Assembly: GCA_023255415.1 (NCBI GenBank)
Contig: JALRIN010000005.1
Location: 39,600-103,599 of the forward strand
Direction of reading: 5' to 3'
Length of the DNA stretch: 64,000 nucleotides
DNA from: Cypionkella sp.
GTDB taxonomy: Bacteria; Pseudomonadota; Alphaproteobacteria; Rhodobacterales; Rhodobacteraceae
Positions 6,970 through 16,359 of the stretch are shown here, piece by piece. The notes under the pieces are model-generated. The model did no database searches, was not told where the DNA came from, and saw only the letters and a list, made by a program, of their open reading frames with translations. Position 1 is the stretch's first letter, and each line of letters opens with the position of its first letter. Position numbers and translations under genes: made by a program.

Positions 6970-9150
6970 ATGGCGGGATCACGGACCAGGGGCGCGCCAC
7001 TTGTGGCGGATCGGCGCTATGGCGCAGCCAAGCCGGATGCGGCACCGCCTGCGCCGCCTAAAAAGCCAAATCGCAGCCGAAAATCACGGCAAAAGCCGAA
7101 ACGTGGGATCTTTTCACGGCTGTTTGCTTGGATTGGGCGGCTGATCTGGGCGGTGGTTTGGCGGGTGTCTTTGGTGACAGGCCTGATCTTGGGCGGATTC
7201 GTGTTTTACTTTTATCAGCAATTGCCGCCGGTCTCGGCGCTGCTGGATGGGCGCGCCAAGGGTTCGGTGACGTTGCTGGACCGCAACGACACGGTCTTTG
7301 CCTGGCGGGGGGAAACCTTTGGCGGGCAAATCACCTCGGACACGGTTTCACCCTTTCTAAAGGACGCGGTGGTCGCGACCGAGGATAAGCGGTTTTATCA
7401 GCATTTTGGCGTCAGCCCGCGCGGCATTGCCTCGGCGATCAGCATTAACCTTGCGGCAGGGCGCGGGCCGCTAGAGGGCAACGGCGGCTCGACCATCACC
7501 CAGCAGGTGGCGAAATTGCTATGTCTAGGCAAGGTTTACGACCCCAAACAGTGGAAATCCGAGGCAGCCTATGAAGACGACTGCCGGTCTGGTGGGGTCA
7601 AGCGCAAGCTGAATGAAATTCCTTATGCTTTGGCGATGGAGGCGAAATATTCCAAGGCCGAGATCCTGACGATCTATTTCAACCGCGCCTATCTGGGCGC
7701 AGGCGCGCGCGGCTTTGAAGCGGCAGCGCAGCGCTATTTCGGAATTTCGGCCAATCAAGTTAACCCAGCACAGGCCGCGATGCTGGCGGGGCTGCTAAAA
7801 GCACCGTCGAAATATGCCCCCACCAATAACCTGCAGCGTGCGCAAGACCGGGCCAATGTGATTGTAGGCCTGATGCAGGATCAAGGCTATCTGACCAAAG
7901 CGCAGGCAGACGAGGCCCGCGCCCATCCCGCCCAGTTGTCAGAGGCCGCGCAGACCAAATCGGGCGGCTTTTTCGCCGATTGGGTGATGGAAAGCGCGCC
8001 GAATTTCTTGACCTCGACCACCACCGAAGACGTGATCATGCGGACAACGCTGGATCAGAATATGCAAAAGCAGGCCGAAGAGGGGCTGGCCTTTGTGTTC
8101 GACAATAAGATCGCGGCGGGCTCCAAGGCGCAGGCCGCCATTGTGGTGATGAGCGCAAATGGCGCCGTGCGCGCCATGGTTGGCGGGCGCAAGATTGCGG
8201 CAGCGGGCAGTTTCAACCGGGCAACCCAAGCGCTGCGGCAGACGGGGTCTTCGTTCAAACCCTTTGTCTATGCGGCGGCGATGGATTTGGGCTGGTCGCC
8301 ATCTGATTTTGTCGAAGACACGCCTTTGACGATCAATATTCCAGGCTCTGGCCCCTGGAGCCCCGACAATTACGATCATAAATTCAAAGGGCTGATCACG
8401 CTGACCCAAGCTTTACAAGAAAGCCGCAACGTGCCTGCGGTGCGGGTAGCCGAAGCGGTGGGCCGCGATGCTGTGCGCAGTGTGGCGCTGGGCTTTGGCA
8501 TTGAAAGCAGCCTTGCCGCTGGCCCCGCGCTGGCACTCGGCGCCTCGGAATCAACGCTGATCGAGATGACAGGCGCCTATGCCGGCATCCTGAACGGCGG
8601 CTCTTCGGTCACGCCCTATGGCTTGGAAGAGTTAAAGTTGAAGGGTGAAACAGACTCGCTGATGGGCGCAGGCGGCGGCATTGGCGAGCGGGTGATCTCG
8701 CAGCAGGCCGCAGGGCTGTTGACCTATATGATGTCGCGCGTGGTGGCCGAGGGCACCGGCGCGCGCGCAAAGCTTGCGGATCGGCCGGCGGCGGGGAAGA
8801 CCGGCACCACCTCTTCGGCGCGGGATGCGTGGTTTATCGGCTTTACCGGCGATTATGTCTGCGGCGTCTGGATCGGCAATGATGACAACTCGCCACTGAA
8901 AAACGTCACTGGCGGCACGCTGCCTGCCGAAATTTGGCACGAGGTGATGACCCGGATCGAAGAAGGTGCGCCAATCACTGAACTGCCGATGATTTTGCCC
9001 GACACGCGGGTTGCGCCGCAAAACCTTGGCACGGCCTCCGCAAATGGCCAGTCAGTGGATCAGACCGGCACAGCTTCGCAGCCGCTGCTGAACCCGTCTG
9101 ACAACCAAGTCGAGGCTTTGCTGCGCGAAATTTTCCGCAAAAAACAATAA
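6970..9150 (+). CDS. Class A penicillin-binding protein (PBP1A-type peptidoglycan synthase)
   Basis: A bifunctional transglycosylase/transpeptidase of the inner membrane, 726 residues. A proline/lysine-rich cytoplasmic tail (residues 1-45) is followed by a single membrane helix (about 55-80). The GT51 domain contains ATEDKRFYQHFGVSPRGIASA and GGSTITQQVAK. The transpeptidase domain contains the S-x-x-K box in TGSSFKPFVYA and the K-T-G box in AGKTGTTSSARDAWF. The low-complexity C-terminus ends EALLREIFRKKQ. It stands alone between glnK and mla genes. Which numbered PBP it corresponds to is not clear. Confidence 0.93.
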   Translation: MAGSRTRGAPLVADRRYGAAKPDAAPPAPPKKPNRSRKSRQKPKRGIFSRLFAWIGRLIWAVVWRVSLVTGLILGGFVFYFYQQLPPVSALLDGRAKGSVTLLDRNDTVFAWRGETFGGQITSDTVSPFLKDAVVATEDKRFYQHFGVSPRGIASAISINLAAGRGPLEGNGGSTITQQVAKLLCLGKVYDPKQWKSEAAYEDDCRSGGVKRKLNEIPYALAMEAKYSKAEILTIYFNRAYLGAGARGFEAAAQRYFGISANQVNPAQAAMLAGLLKAPSKYAPTNNLQRAQDRANVIVGLMQDQGYLTKAQADEARAHPAQLSEAAQTKSGGFFADWVMESAPNFLTSTTTEDVIMRTTLDQNMQKQAEEGLAFVFDNKIAAGSKAQAAIVVMSANGAVRAMVGGRKIAAAGSFNRATQALRQTGSSFKPFVYAAAMDLGWSPSDFVEDTPLTINIPGSGPWSPDNYDHKFKGLITLTQALQESRNVPAVRVAEAVGRDAVRSVALGFGIESSLAAGPALALGASESTLIEMTGAYAGILNGGSSVTPYGLEELKLKGETDSLMGAGGGIGERVISQQAAGLLTYMMSRVVAEGTGARAKLADRPAAGKTGTTSSARDAWFIGFTGDYVCGVWIGNDDNSPLKNVTGGTLPAEIWHEVMTRIEEGAPITELPMILPDTRVAPQNLGTASANGQSVDQTGTASQPLLNPSDNQVEALLREIFRKKQ

Positions 9151-9192
9151 AGCGCCTTAAGGGGCGCCTTATGTCAGCATAGAATCAAGCAG

Positions 9193-9804
9193 TCAGGCCG
9201 TCTTTAGATCAATGATCAGCGCATCCAGATCGCCCTTGCGCTTATCAAGCATAGAGCCAATCTCGGCCCCTTCGGATGCAAGCATATTGACGCCTTCAAT
9301 AATGATATTGAAGAACAGGTTGCGCCCAGATTTATCCGAGACATGCCAGCGCAGATCAAACGGCGCTTGGCCGTTCAGCCTCGCCACCGAAACCACCTCG
9401 TAAAAGCTTTTCAGCGGGCGCGCATCGGTGACTTCGATCTTGCCACCAATAAATTCGCGGAAGCGCGAGCCATATTTTCGGCTGATATAGCCCTGAAATG
9501 CCTTGGTAAAGGCCGCCATCTGTGCCTTACTGGCGGTGCGCGCCGTTGGCCCCAAGGCCCGCTGCGCAATCGCAGTTACATCGGCATAGCGTGAAAAGAT
9601 CCGCTCGAAATCAACATACATCGCGGTTTCGCTTTTGCCCGAAGCGATGGTTGCATTGATTTCACCGACAGCTTTATCAATCAGCGCACGCGCATCATCG
9701 ACGGTCAGCGCCAAAGCGGGCAAGGGCAAAGCCATCGCAACCGACCCAAGCGCGAAACCTGCCGCAAAACGGCGACGCGACATCATTGAATGGTTATTTT
9801 CCAT
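9193..9804 (-). CDS. mlaC: Phospholipid-shuttle periplasmic protein MlaC, Tat-type leader
   Basis: A 203-residue MlaC/Ttg2D-family protein that carries phospholipids across the periplasm between MlaA-OmpC and the MlaFEDB transporter. After a short leader the body shows the family core (FERIFSRYADVTAIAQRALG, YISRKYGSRFREF, WHVSDKSGRNLFFNIIIEG). The leader contains SRRRFAAGFALGS, a twin-arginine motif; export through Tat is inferred. The ATG at 9804 has GAGG five to six bases upstream and overlaps the end of mlaA by 11 bp, so the two are probably translationally coupled. mlaFEDB is not in the window. Confidence 0.9.
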   Translation of the reverse strand: MENNHSMMSRRRFAAGFALGSVAMALPLPALALTVDDARALIDKAVGEINATIASGKSETAMYVDFERIFSRYADVTAIAQRALGPTARTASKAQMAAFTKAFQGYISRKYGSRFREFIGGKIEVTDARPLKSFYEVVSVARLNGQAPFDLRWHVSDKSGRNLFFNIIIEGVNMLASEGAEIGSMLDKRKGDLDALIIDLKTA

Positions 9805-10567
9805 AGGGATCCTCGTAAGGGTCAATCGCAGCCGCGTCAGGAGCTTGCTGGCCCAATTCATAGCGACGATTTTGCAGATAAAGAAGACGCGACTGCACAT
9901 AACTGTCTGCACTTCCGTAAAGAATAGAGTCGATCGTTTCGCCATGACGCGCCCGTGCGGCCACCACATCACCGACGCGGGCTGTGGAAACAGCGTAGGA
10001 TTCCGGCGCTTTAATCAGCGGCGAAAGCGGGTTCAAGGCAAAATCAACAACTTTGCCCGCCGCATCGCGCGCAGTTGATGGGCCAAAAACTGGCAGTTCC
10101 ATATAATGGCCCTCGCCGACGCCCCAGACATAAAGTGTCTCGCCAAAATCGGTTGGCTTGGCAGGAACACCAGCCGCCGTAGCCGGATCGAAAATACCAC
10201 CCAGCCCAACGGTGCTGTTCACAAAAAACCGCAGACTGTTGTGCACGGCCTTGCCGATGCGCAGTTGCAAAATATCGTTCACTACATCGCGCGGCGTATC
10301 AAGGTTATCGACGAAGTTGTTCAGCCCCGTCGCCACTGGCCCGCGCCCCGTGCCGCCAATCGATGCCGAAACCGGCTTTAGCACCTTGCGATCCAGGCCA
10401 ATGTTAAAGGCGTGCATCGCACGGTTCTCTTTTTCAAACGGGTCGTTTGGCTGCGCTGAAGCGATTGGCCGTGCACAGCCTGCCACAAGCAACAGACCCG
10501 AAAGCGCAAAGGCCTTCAGCGCAAGTGTGGCGGTTTTTGCAAATGCGTCGGGGGTCAAATCAGTCAT
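9794..10567 (-). CDS. mlaA: Outer-membrane lipoprotein MlaA (VacJ)
   Basis: A 257-residue lipoprotein of the Mla pathway that removes phospholipids from the outer leaflet. The lipobox LVAGC lies near residue 30, followed by the MlaA domain (NDPFEKENRAMHAFN, NFVDNLDTPRDVVNDILQ, RFFVNSTVGLGGIFDPA, GETLYVWGVGEGHYMELPVFGPSTARDA). The C-terminal tail ends DPYEDPYGK. It overlaps mlaC, giving a two-gene mlaA-mlaC operon, an arrangement that differs from the E. coli mlaFEDCB locus. Confidence 0.94.
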   Translation of the reverse strand: MTDLTPDAFAKTATLALKAFALSGLLLVAGCARPIASAQPNDPFEKENRAMHAFNIGLDRKVLKPVSASIGGTGRGPVATGLNNFVDNLDTPRDVVNDILQLRIGKAVHNSLRFFVNSTVGLGGIFDPATAAGVPAKPTDFGETLYVWGVGEGHYMELPVFGPSTARDAAGKVVDFALNPLSPLIKAPESYAVSTARVGDVVAARARHGETIDSILYGSADSYVQSRLLYLQNRRYELGQQAPDAAAIDPYEDPYGK

Positions 10568-10784
10568 GCAGCACGTCCCAAATCGTTTTATGGCCTAGAA
10601 ACACCTTCCGCCTCTTAGGCCAAGCGTTCAGCAGAGTCGAACCACAAGACAACGTCCCGGGCGATTTATGAGCAATTTTGGGCAGATTCTGCCGACAAAA
10701 CACGCCCCATGAGTGAGAGTTAGGCAATTACCGCACCCCCGTTAACAGGGACTTAGGATTTTTAGCCTCAAATGAAAGGGGTGA

Positions 10785-12545
10785 GTGCGATTTGTAGGCC
10801 TACCTGTGATGCCAAAGTCCGACAGTTTTCCCGGTGCGACTCTGCTGCGCAAGGCGCGGGCGGGGCAGCACCGCCTGCTTTGGGCGGTGGCGGTGTTTTC
10901 TGTTTTCGCCAATCTGCTGCAGCTGACTGGCGCGCTTTATATGTTGCAGGTCTATGATCGCGTTCTGGGCAGCCGGTCAGAGCCGACCTTGGTGGCGCTT
11001 TCGGGCATAGCTGGGTTTTTCTTCATCGTTTTGGCGGTTTTGGACCATACCCGTGCCCGGATCATGGCGCGGATCGGCGCGCGGCTGCAAGACAGGTTGG
11101 ACCGGCAGGTCTTTGTCACCGCCCTGCGCAGCCTGACGCTTTGGCCAAATGACATCGCCGCCCAAGCGGCCCAGCGCGATCTAGCGGCGGTTCAGCGGCT
11201 CTGGGCCTCGCCAGTGCTGCTGGCGTTGTTTGATATTCCGTGGATCCCGCTGTTTTTTCTGCTGATTTTCGCCTTTCATCCGCTGCTTGGACTTTTGGCA
11301 CTAGTAGGTGGGGCCACGCTGATTCTGCTGACCTATTTAAACCAAAGACTTTCAAAACAGCCACTTGCCCAGACCAATGCGCAGGCGGTTTTGGCTGACC
11401 GGATGTCCGACCAGATCAAGGCAGATGCGGAAACCGTTCAGGCTCTTGGCATGACACAAGCCAGCTTTGATCGCTGGCAAAAGCTGCGACAGGCGGCGCT
11501 TGCAACATCGGTCGCGGTCGGTGATCAGATTGGGCTGTTTGGCACGCTATCGCGCAGTTTCAGGATGTTTTTGCAATCGGCCATGCTTGGGCTAGGGGCT
11601 TGGCTGGTGCTGAAAGACCAGCTTTCAGCGGGGGCGATGATTGCAGGATCAATTTTGCTTGGTCGCGCTCTGGCCCCGATTGAGCAGGCCATCGCACAAT
11701 GGGCAACGGTTTCGCGCGCGCAGGAAGGCTGGACGCGCTTGTCGCTGCTGCTCTCGCGCTTGCCCGAGGCGGCTGCGCGCACGGCGCTTCCCGTTCCAAA
11801 GGCGCAGCTTGAGGTGCAAAATCTGACGGTTGCTGCCCCAGCGGGCAGGCAGCCTGCGCTGCGCGGGGTCAGCTTTCAGCTGCAATCGGGCCAAGCGCTG
11901 GGGGTCATTGGCGCCTCGGGTGCGGGCAAATCCAGCCTTGCCCGCGCGATCATCGGCGCGTGGCAGCCTGCGGTGGGGCAGATCCGTTTGGGTGGCGCGC
12001 GATTGGAACATTATGACCCAGAGGTTTTGGGCCGCTATATCGGGTATCTGCCGCAACGCATCAGCCTGTTCGACGGCACAATTGCCGAAAATATCGCAAG
12101 GCTGCAGGTGGGCGCCACCGACGCCAAGGTAATCGCCGCCGCCCAAAAAGCCGCCGCTCATGAGATGATTCTTGCGCTGCCAGAAGGCTATGACACCAAG
12201 CTGTCGCAGACCGATTGCCGGCTGTCGGGCGGGCAAATTCAACGCATTGCGCTTGCGCGCGCGCTTTATGGCGATCCCGTTCTCTTGGTGCTGGACGAGC
12301 CGAATTCCAACCTCGACAACGACGGCACCCTTGCCCTGAACCTTGCGATCAAGACGACAAAAGCGGCTGGTGGCGTGGTGATCATCATGGCGCATCGCCC
12401 CGCCGCAATCCAAGAATGTGATGCGCTTTTGATGCTGGAAGACGGGCTGTGCCGCGCCTTTGGTCCGCGCGATGCGGTGCTGCGACGGCTGGTGAAAAAC
12501 CAAACCCAGATCGTCGCTGCGATGGATTTGGGCGGTGCGGCATGA
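10785..12545 (+). CDS. Type I secretion ABC transporter (PrtD-type permease/ATPase)
   Basis: A half-size ABC exporter of 586 residues: six membrane segments in the first ~310 residues, then an ATPase domain with Walker A GASGAGKSS, signature LSGGQIQR and Walker B LLVLDEPNSNLDN. There is no N-terminal C39 peptidase domain, which places it with the PrtD/AprD group that exports RTX-type proteins through HlyD and TolC partners. The GTG at 10785 has AAAGGGG just upstream; an ATG at 10809 is an alternative. It overlaps the HlyD-type gene by 4 bp (ATGA). No RTX substrate or TolC gene lies beside it. Confidence 0.92.
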   Translation: MRFVGLPVMPKSDSFPGATLLRKARAGQHRLLWAVAVFSVFANLLQLTGALYMLQVYDRVLGSRSEPTLVALSGIAGFFFIVLAVLDHTRARIMARIGARLQDRLDRQVFVTALRSLTLWPNDIAAQAAQRDLAAVQRLWASPVLLALFDIPWIPLFFLLIFAFHPLLGLLALVGGATLILLTYLNQRLSKQPLAQTNAQAVLADRMSDQIKADAETVQALGMTQASFDRWQKLRQAALATSVAVGDQIGLFGTLSRSFRMFLQSAMLGLGAWLVLKDQLSAGAMIAGSILLGRALAPIEQAIAQWATVSRAQEGWTRLSLLLSRLPEAAARTALPVPKAQLEVQNLTVAAPAGRQPALRGVSFQLQSGQALGVIGASGAGKSSLARAIIGAWQPAVGQIRLGGARLEHYDPEVLGRYIGYLPQRISLFDGTIAENIARLQVGATDAKVIAAAQKAAAHEMILALPEGYDTKLSQTDCRLSGGQIQRIALARALYGDPVLLVLDEPNSNLDNDGTLALNLAIKTTKAAGGVVIIMAHRPAAIQECDALLMLEDGLCRAFGPRDAVLRRLVKNQTQIVAAMDLGGAA

Positions 12546-13849
12546 CCGAAAGCCTCAGCCCTGCTTTGTCGGCGCGTGGATTGGTGATGCTGGGGTTTGT
12601 CAGCCTTGCAGCCCTGATCGGTGGCTTTGGCGGCTGGGCGTATTTTGCGAGAATAGACAGCGCAATAATCGCCATGGGGCAGGTCGAGGTCGATCAGAAC
12701 AAGCAGATCGTACAGCATCCAGACGGCGGCGTGGTTGCCGAAATCGCGGTAAAAGAGGCGCAAAAGGTGCGGGCAGGCGATCTGTTGCTGCGGCTGGACG
12801 GCACGCTTTTGCGTTCAGAATTAGATCTGGTCGAAGCGCAGCTATATCAGGACATCGCCCACAGCGACCGCCTGCGTTCCGAACTGACCGATAGGCCTAA
12901 GCCTGCCTTTTCCCCGATGTTACAGCAGCTTGCCGTGATACGACCTGATGTTGCCGCGCTGATAGCGCAGCAAAGCCAGCTTTTTGATCAGCGCCAAGCA
13001 AGCCTGCAGCGCCAAGCTGCGCAATTGGCGACCCGGCAGCTTCAGATCGCTCAACAGGCAAAGGCAATCACAGCGCAGATCACGGCGACGCAACGGCAGG
13101 TTTTCTATATAAATCATGATCTTAACACAAAGCTTGCGCTTCAAAACCAGGGTCTGATGCAATCTGCGCAGGTGCTTGATTTGCAACGCGAGGCGGCGCG
13201 GCTTCAGGGCGAATTGGGCGCTTTGGCGGCCGCCCGTGCCCAGGCCACAGAACGCGTAACCGAGGTGGAGCTTGAAGCCCTGCGCCTGAAAGACGCGCGT
13301 CAAAGCGCCAATAGCGCCGAATTGCAGGATCTTGGCCCAAGGCTGCTGACCCTTTGGGAACGCCAACGCAGGCTGACCACGCAGATCGCGCAATTAGAAA
13401 TCAGGGCGCCCGTGGCCGGCGTGGTTTTGGGGTTGCAGGTGACAGCCCGTCGCGCGGTGCTACGTCCAGCCGACCCTATTCTTTACATCGTGCCGCAGGA
13501 CCGGCCGCTGATCGTTTCGGTCAAACTGCCGCCGCTGCACCGCGACGAAACCTATGTTGGGCAGCGGGTGCGCCTGGCCTTTCCGGCGTTTTCCGCGCGC
13601 AACACGCCGGCCATTTTCGGCCATCTGACCGGGCTTTCCGCCGATACGCTGCGCGATCCCCAAAGCCAAGCCGCCTATTACCGCGCCGATATTGCCATTA
13701 ACCCCGATGAGCTGACCAAACTGGCGACAACGCCCTTGCTGCCCGGCATGCCGGTCGAGGCATTCATGGAAACCGGCGCGCAGTCCCCCATGCACTATCT
13801 GCTCAAACCCTTCATCGACTATTTCGCGATGGCGATGCGGGAAAGCTAG
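12542..13849 (+). CDS. Type I secretion membrane-fusion (HlyD-family) adaptor
   Basis: A 435-residue periplasmic adaptor linking the ABC exporter to a TolC-type channel. It has one N-terminal membrane helix (about residues 13-37), the lipoyl-like half-motif GVVAEIAVKEAQKVRAGD, a long coiled coil rich in Q, A and R (about 100-285), the second half-motif LEIRAPVAGVVLGLQV, and a beta-barrel segment ending PGMPVEAFMETG. ATGA overlap with the ABC gene shows that they form one operon. The extreme C-terminus has a hydrophobic stretch (MHYLLKPFIDYFAMAMRES) typical of this family. Confidence 0.92.
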   Translation: MTESLSPALSARGLVMLGFVSLAALIGGFGGWAYFARIDSAIIAMGQVEVDQNKQIVQHPDGGVVAEIAVKEAQKVRAGDLLLRLDGTLLRSELDLVEAQLYQDIAHSDRLRSELTDRPKPAFSPMLQQLAVIRPDVAALIAQQSQLFDQRQASLQRQAAQLATRQLQIAQQAKAITAQITATQRQVFYINHDLNTKLALQNQGLMQSAQVLDLQREAARLQGELGALAAARAQATERVTEVELEALRLKDARQSANSAELQDLGPRLLTLWERQRRLTTQIAQLEIRAPVAGVVLGLQVTARRAVLRPADPILYIVPQDRPLIVSVKLPPLHRDETYVGQRVRLAFPAFSARNTPAIFGHLTGLSADTLRDPQSQAAYYRADIAINPDELTKLATTPLLPGMPVEAFMETGAQSPMHYLLKPFIDYFAMAMRES

Positions 13850-13928
13850 GCTTGTTGCTCCGACAGCCGGGCCTTGCCCCATCGCGCGCCGCAAGCTAGC
13901 CTGCGGCAAAATTGAACAGGAGACTGCC

Positions 13929-14390
13929 ATGTCGACGATCGAAGCCCGCCTTGCAGAACTTGGTGTTAGCCTGCCCGACGCGCCTGCTCCGGCGGCAAAT
14001 TACGTGCCCTTTGTTGTGGTTGGCAATCTTGTGCATATTTCGGGGCAGATCAGCCAAACTGCGGCGGGGCTGACCAAAGGCAAACTTGGCGCAGATATGA
14101 CGGTTGAAGCTGGAGCAGAGGCCGCGAAATCCTGTGCGATTTCGCTGCTGGCACAGCTGAAAAAGGCCTGCGACGGCGATCTTTCGCGCTTGGTGCGGGC
14201 GGTTAAACTGGTGGGCTTTGTCAATTCGACCGCAGATTTCACCGATCAGCCCAAGGTGATCAACGGCGCGTCAGACTTTCTGGTGGCCGCATTGGGTGAC
14301 GCGGGGCGGCATGCGCGTTCGGCGGTTTCGGCGGCATCGCTGCCGCTTGGCGTCGCGGTGGAAATCGAAGGCATTTTCGAGATACGCTGA
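13929..14390 (+). CDS. RidA/YjgF-family protein
   Basis: A 153-residue RidA-like protein. RidA members deaminate reactive enamine/imine intermediates, but the arm represented here (about 25 residues longer than E. coli RidA, beginning STIEARLAELGVSLP) has less well-defined activity. Family features are NLVHISGQI near the start of the core and the C-terminal LPLGVAVEIEGIFEI. The catalytic-type arginine of classical RidA (C-R-V motif) is not evident, since the corresponding segment reads RSAVSAASLPLG. A good ribosome-binding site (AGGAGA) precedes the start, and the stop overlaps the next start (TGATG). Confidence 0.85.
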   Translation: MSTIEARLAELGVSLPDAPAPAANYVPFVVVGNLVHISGQISQTAAGLTKGKLGADMTVEAGAEAAKSCAISLLAQLKKACDGDLSRLVRAVKLVGFVNSTADFTDQPKVINGASDFLVAALGDAGRHARSAVSAASLPLGVAVEIEGIFEIR

Positions 14391-15160
14391 TGCGCGCTCC
14401 TCTTCCTGCCGCCTTCTTAACCACGCCGATTGCACATCGCGCCTATCATAATCGCGCCGCGCGCCGCCCCGAGAATTCTCGGGCGGCGATAAAGGCGGCG
14501 ATAGAGGCCGGCTATGCCATTGAAATTGATCTGCAACTTTCGGCGGACACCATCGCGATGGTGTTTCACGACGAAGACCTGGGGCGGCTGACCCAGGCTT
14601 CTGGTCTGGTCGCAAACCATAGCGCTGCGGACTTGGGCCAGATCAAGCTGCGCGACAGCGACGAAGGCATCCCAACCTTGACAGAGGTGCTGGAACTGGT
14701 TGCAGGGCGCGTGCCGCTGCTGATCGAGATCAAAGATCAAACCGGGCTGATGTCTGAAACCGATGGCCAGTTAGAGAAGGCAACGGCGGCAGAGCTTGCG
14801 CATTATGTGGGCCCGGTTGCGGTGATGTCGTTCAACCCGCATGCGATTGCGCGCATGGCCAGTCTTGCGCCACAGATCGCGCGGGGGCTGACCACTTCGG
14901 CCTATGATCCGGCCGATTGGGCGCCGCTGCCGGCGCAAACCTGCGCCGATTTGCGCGCGATTCCCGATTATGATCGCGCGCTTTGCAGCTTTATCAGCCA
15001 CGAGGCCGCCGATCTGGCCGCCCCGCGGGTGGCAGAGTTGCACGCACAGGGTGCAGCGATTTTGTGCTGGACGATCAAATCTGCCAAAGCCGAGGCAATA
15101 GCGCGCAATTATGCGCAGAATATCACCTTCGAAGGCTATGCGGCCTTGCTTCCGGCCTAG
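14390..15160 (+). CDS. Glycerophosphodiester phosphodiesterase
   Basis: A 256-residue GDPD-family enzyme that hydrolyses glycerophosphodiesters to glycerol-3-phosphate and an alcohol. Signatures seen are AHRAYHNRAARRPENS (the catalytic HRG-like box, here HRA), the metal ligands in AIEIDLQLSADTIAMVFHDEDLGRLT, and LLIEIKDQTG. No signal peptide is seen, so it is probably cytoplasmic. The substitution of Ala for Gly in HRG is unusual but not disabling by itself. It shares a stop/start overlap with the RidA-like gene. Confidence 0.88.
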   Translation: MRAPLPAAFLTTPIAHRAYHNRAARRPENSRAAIKAAIEAGYAIEIDLQLSADTIAMVFHDEDLGRLTQASGLVANHSAADLGQIKLRDSDEGIPTLTEVLELVAGRVPLLIEIKDQTGLMSETDGQLEKATAAELAHYVGPVAVMSFNPHAIARMASLAPQIARGLTTSAYDPADWAPLPAQTCADLRAIPDYDRALCSFISHEAADLAAPRVAELHAQGAAILCWTIKSAKAEAIARNYAQNITFEGYAALLPA

Positions 15161-15199
15161 GCTGCTCCATGTTGTGGCACAGCACAGACGGGGGCTAAG

Positions 15200-16348
15200 G
15201 TGTCACTGCAAGCCGATCTTCTGAACGGAATGTCCGAGATTTCTGCCCAAGACTGGGATGCTTTGGCTTGCCCCGAGGGCAGGGCGATTGACCCTTTTAC
15301 CACGCATCGGTTTTTGGCAGCGCTGGATGCTTCGGGCTCGACCGGCAAGGGCAGTGGCTGGCAAACTCGCCCTTTGGTGCTGCGCGATGGTGCGGCCGTA
15401 GCGGCGCTGCCGCTTTATGTCAAATCGCATAGTCAGGGCGAATATATCTTTGACCATGGCTGGGCGCAGGCCTTAGAGCGCGCGGGCGGCAGCTATTACC
15501 CCAAACTGCAAGTTGCAGTGCCCTTCACCCCTGCCACCGGCAGGCGGTTTCTGGGCGATCCAAAATGGCGCGAAACCCTGCTGGAAACCGCGATTTCGAT
15601 CGCGGATCAAAACGGCCTGTCTTCGCTACATTTCACCTTTTGCACCGAGGAAGAGGCAGAGGCGCTGGCCGGAAAGCACGGGCTGTTGCACCGGATCACT
15701 CAGCAGTTTCATTGGGAAAACAACGGCTACGCTGACTTTGACGGCTTTTTGGCAGCCCTTTCCAGTCGCAAGCGCAAGATGATCCGCAAGGAACGCGAAA
15801 CCGCGCGGGCCTCTGGCCTGACCATACGCAACCTAACCGGCGCGCAAATCGAACCGCAGCATTGGGATGCGTTTTGGCAGTTTTACCAAGACACCGGCGC
15901 GCGCAAATGGGGCACGCCCTATCTGACCCGTAGCTTTTTCGACGAACTGCAACGCACAATGCGCGACGATGTGCTGTTGGTGCTGGCCTTTGACGGCGAA
16001 ACGCCGGTCGCGGGGGCGCTGAATTTCATCGGACGCGAGACGCTGTTTGGCCGCTATTGGGGCTGCACGCAGGAACATCCCTGTTTGCACTTTGAACTGT
16101 GCTACTATCAGGCGATCGAATGGGCCATCGCCAACGGCTTGGCCCGTGTCGAAGCCGGCGCGCAGGGCGAACACAAACTTGCGCGCGGTTATCTGCCAAC
16201 ACCGGTGCATTCGCTGCACTATATTGCCGATCCGTCGTTTCGCGATGCCGTGGCGCGCTATTTGGCAGAAGAACGTCGCGCGGTGGATGAAGAGATCGAG
16301 GTGTTGACCGCCTATGGCCCCTTCCGCCGCGTTGAAACCGAAGATTGA
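15200..16348 (+). CDS. GNAT/FemAB-like acyltransferase (COG3146 type)
   Basis: A 382-residue protein of a family annotated as GNAT N-acetyltransferase or peptidoglycan-biosynthesis-like (FemAB fold). Recognisable stretches are EYIFDHGWAQALERAGGSYYPKLQVAVPFTP, the central RKRKMIRKERETARASGL, and GRYWGCTQEHPCLHFELCYYQAIEWAI near the C-terminus. Start is GTG at 15200 after GGGGGCTAAG. No substrate has been established for the family. It lies just before, and probably with, the pterin dehydratase gene (12 bp apart). Confidence 0.85.
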   Translation: MSLQADLLNGMSEISAQDWDALACPEGRAIDPFTTHRFLAALDASGSTGKGSGWQTRPLVLRDGAAVAALPLYVKSHSQGEYIFDHGWAQALERAGGSYYPKLQVAVPFTPATGRRFLGDPKWRETLLETAISIADQNGLSSLHFTFCTEEEAEALAGKHGLLHRITQQFHWENNGYADFDGFLAALSSRKRKMIRKERETARASGLTIRNLTGAQIEPQHWDAFWQFYQDTGARKWGTPYLTRSFFDELQRTMRDDVLLVLAFDGETPVAGALNFIGRETLFGRYWGCTQEHPCLHFELCYYQAIEWAIANGLARVEAGAQGEHKLARGYLPTPVHSLHYIADPSFRDAVARYLAEERRAVDEEIEVLTAYGPFRRVETED

Positions 16349-16359
16349 AAGGAAAATTC

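Noticed and set aside
9143..9175. Terminator behind the penicillin-binding protein
   Set aside because: The GCGCC/GGCGC stem is only five pairs with a mismatch and no T-run, so it was not listed.
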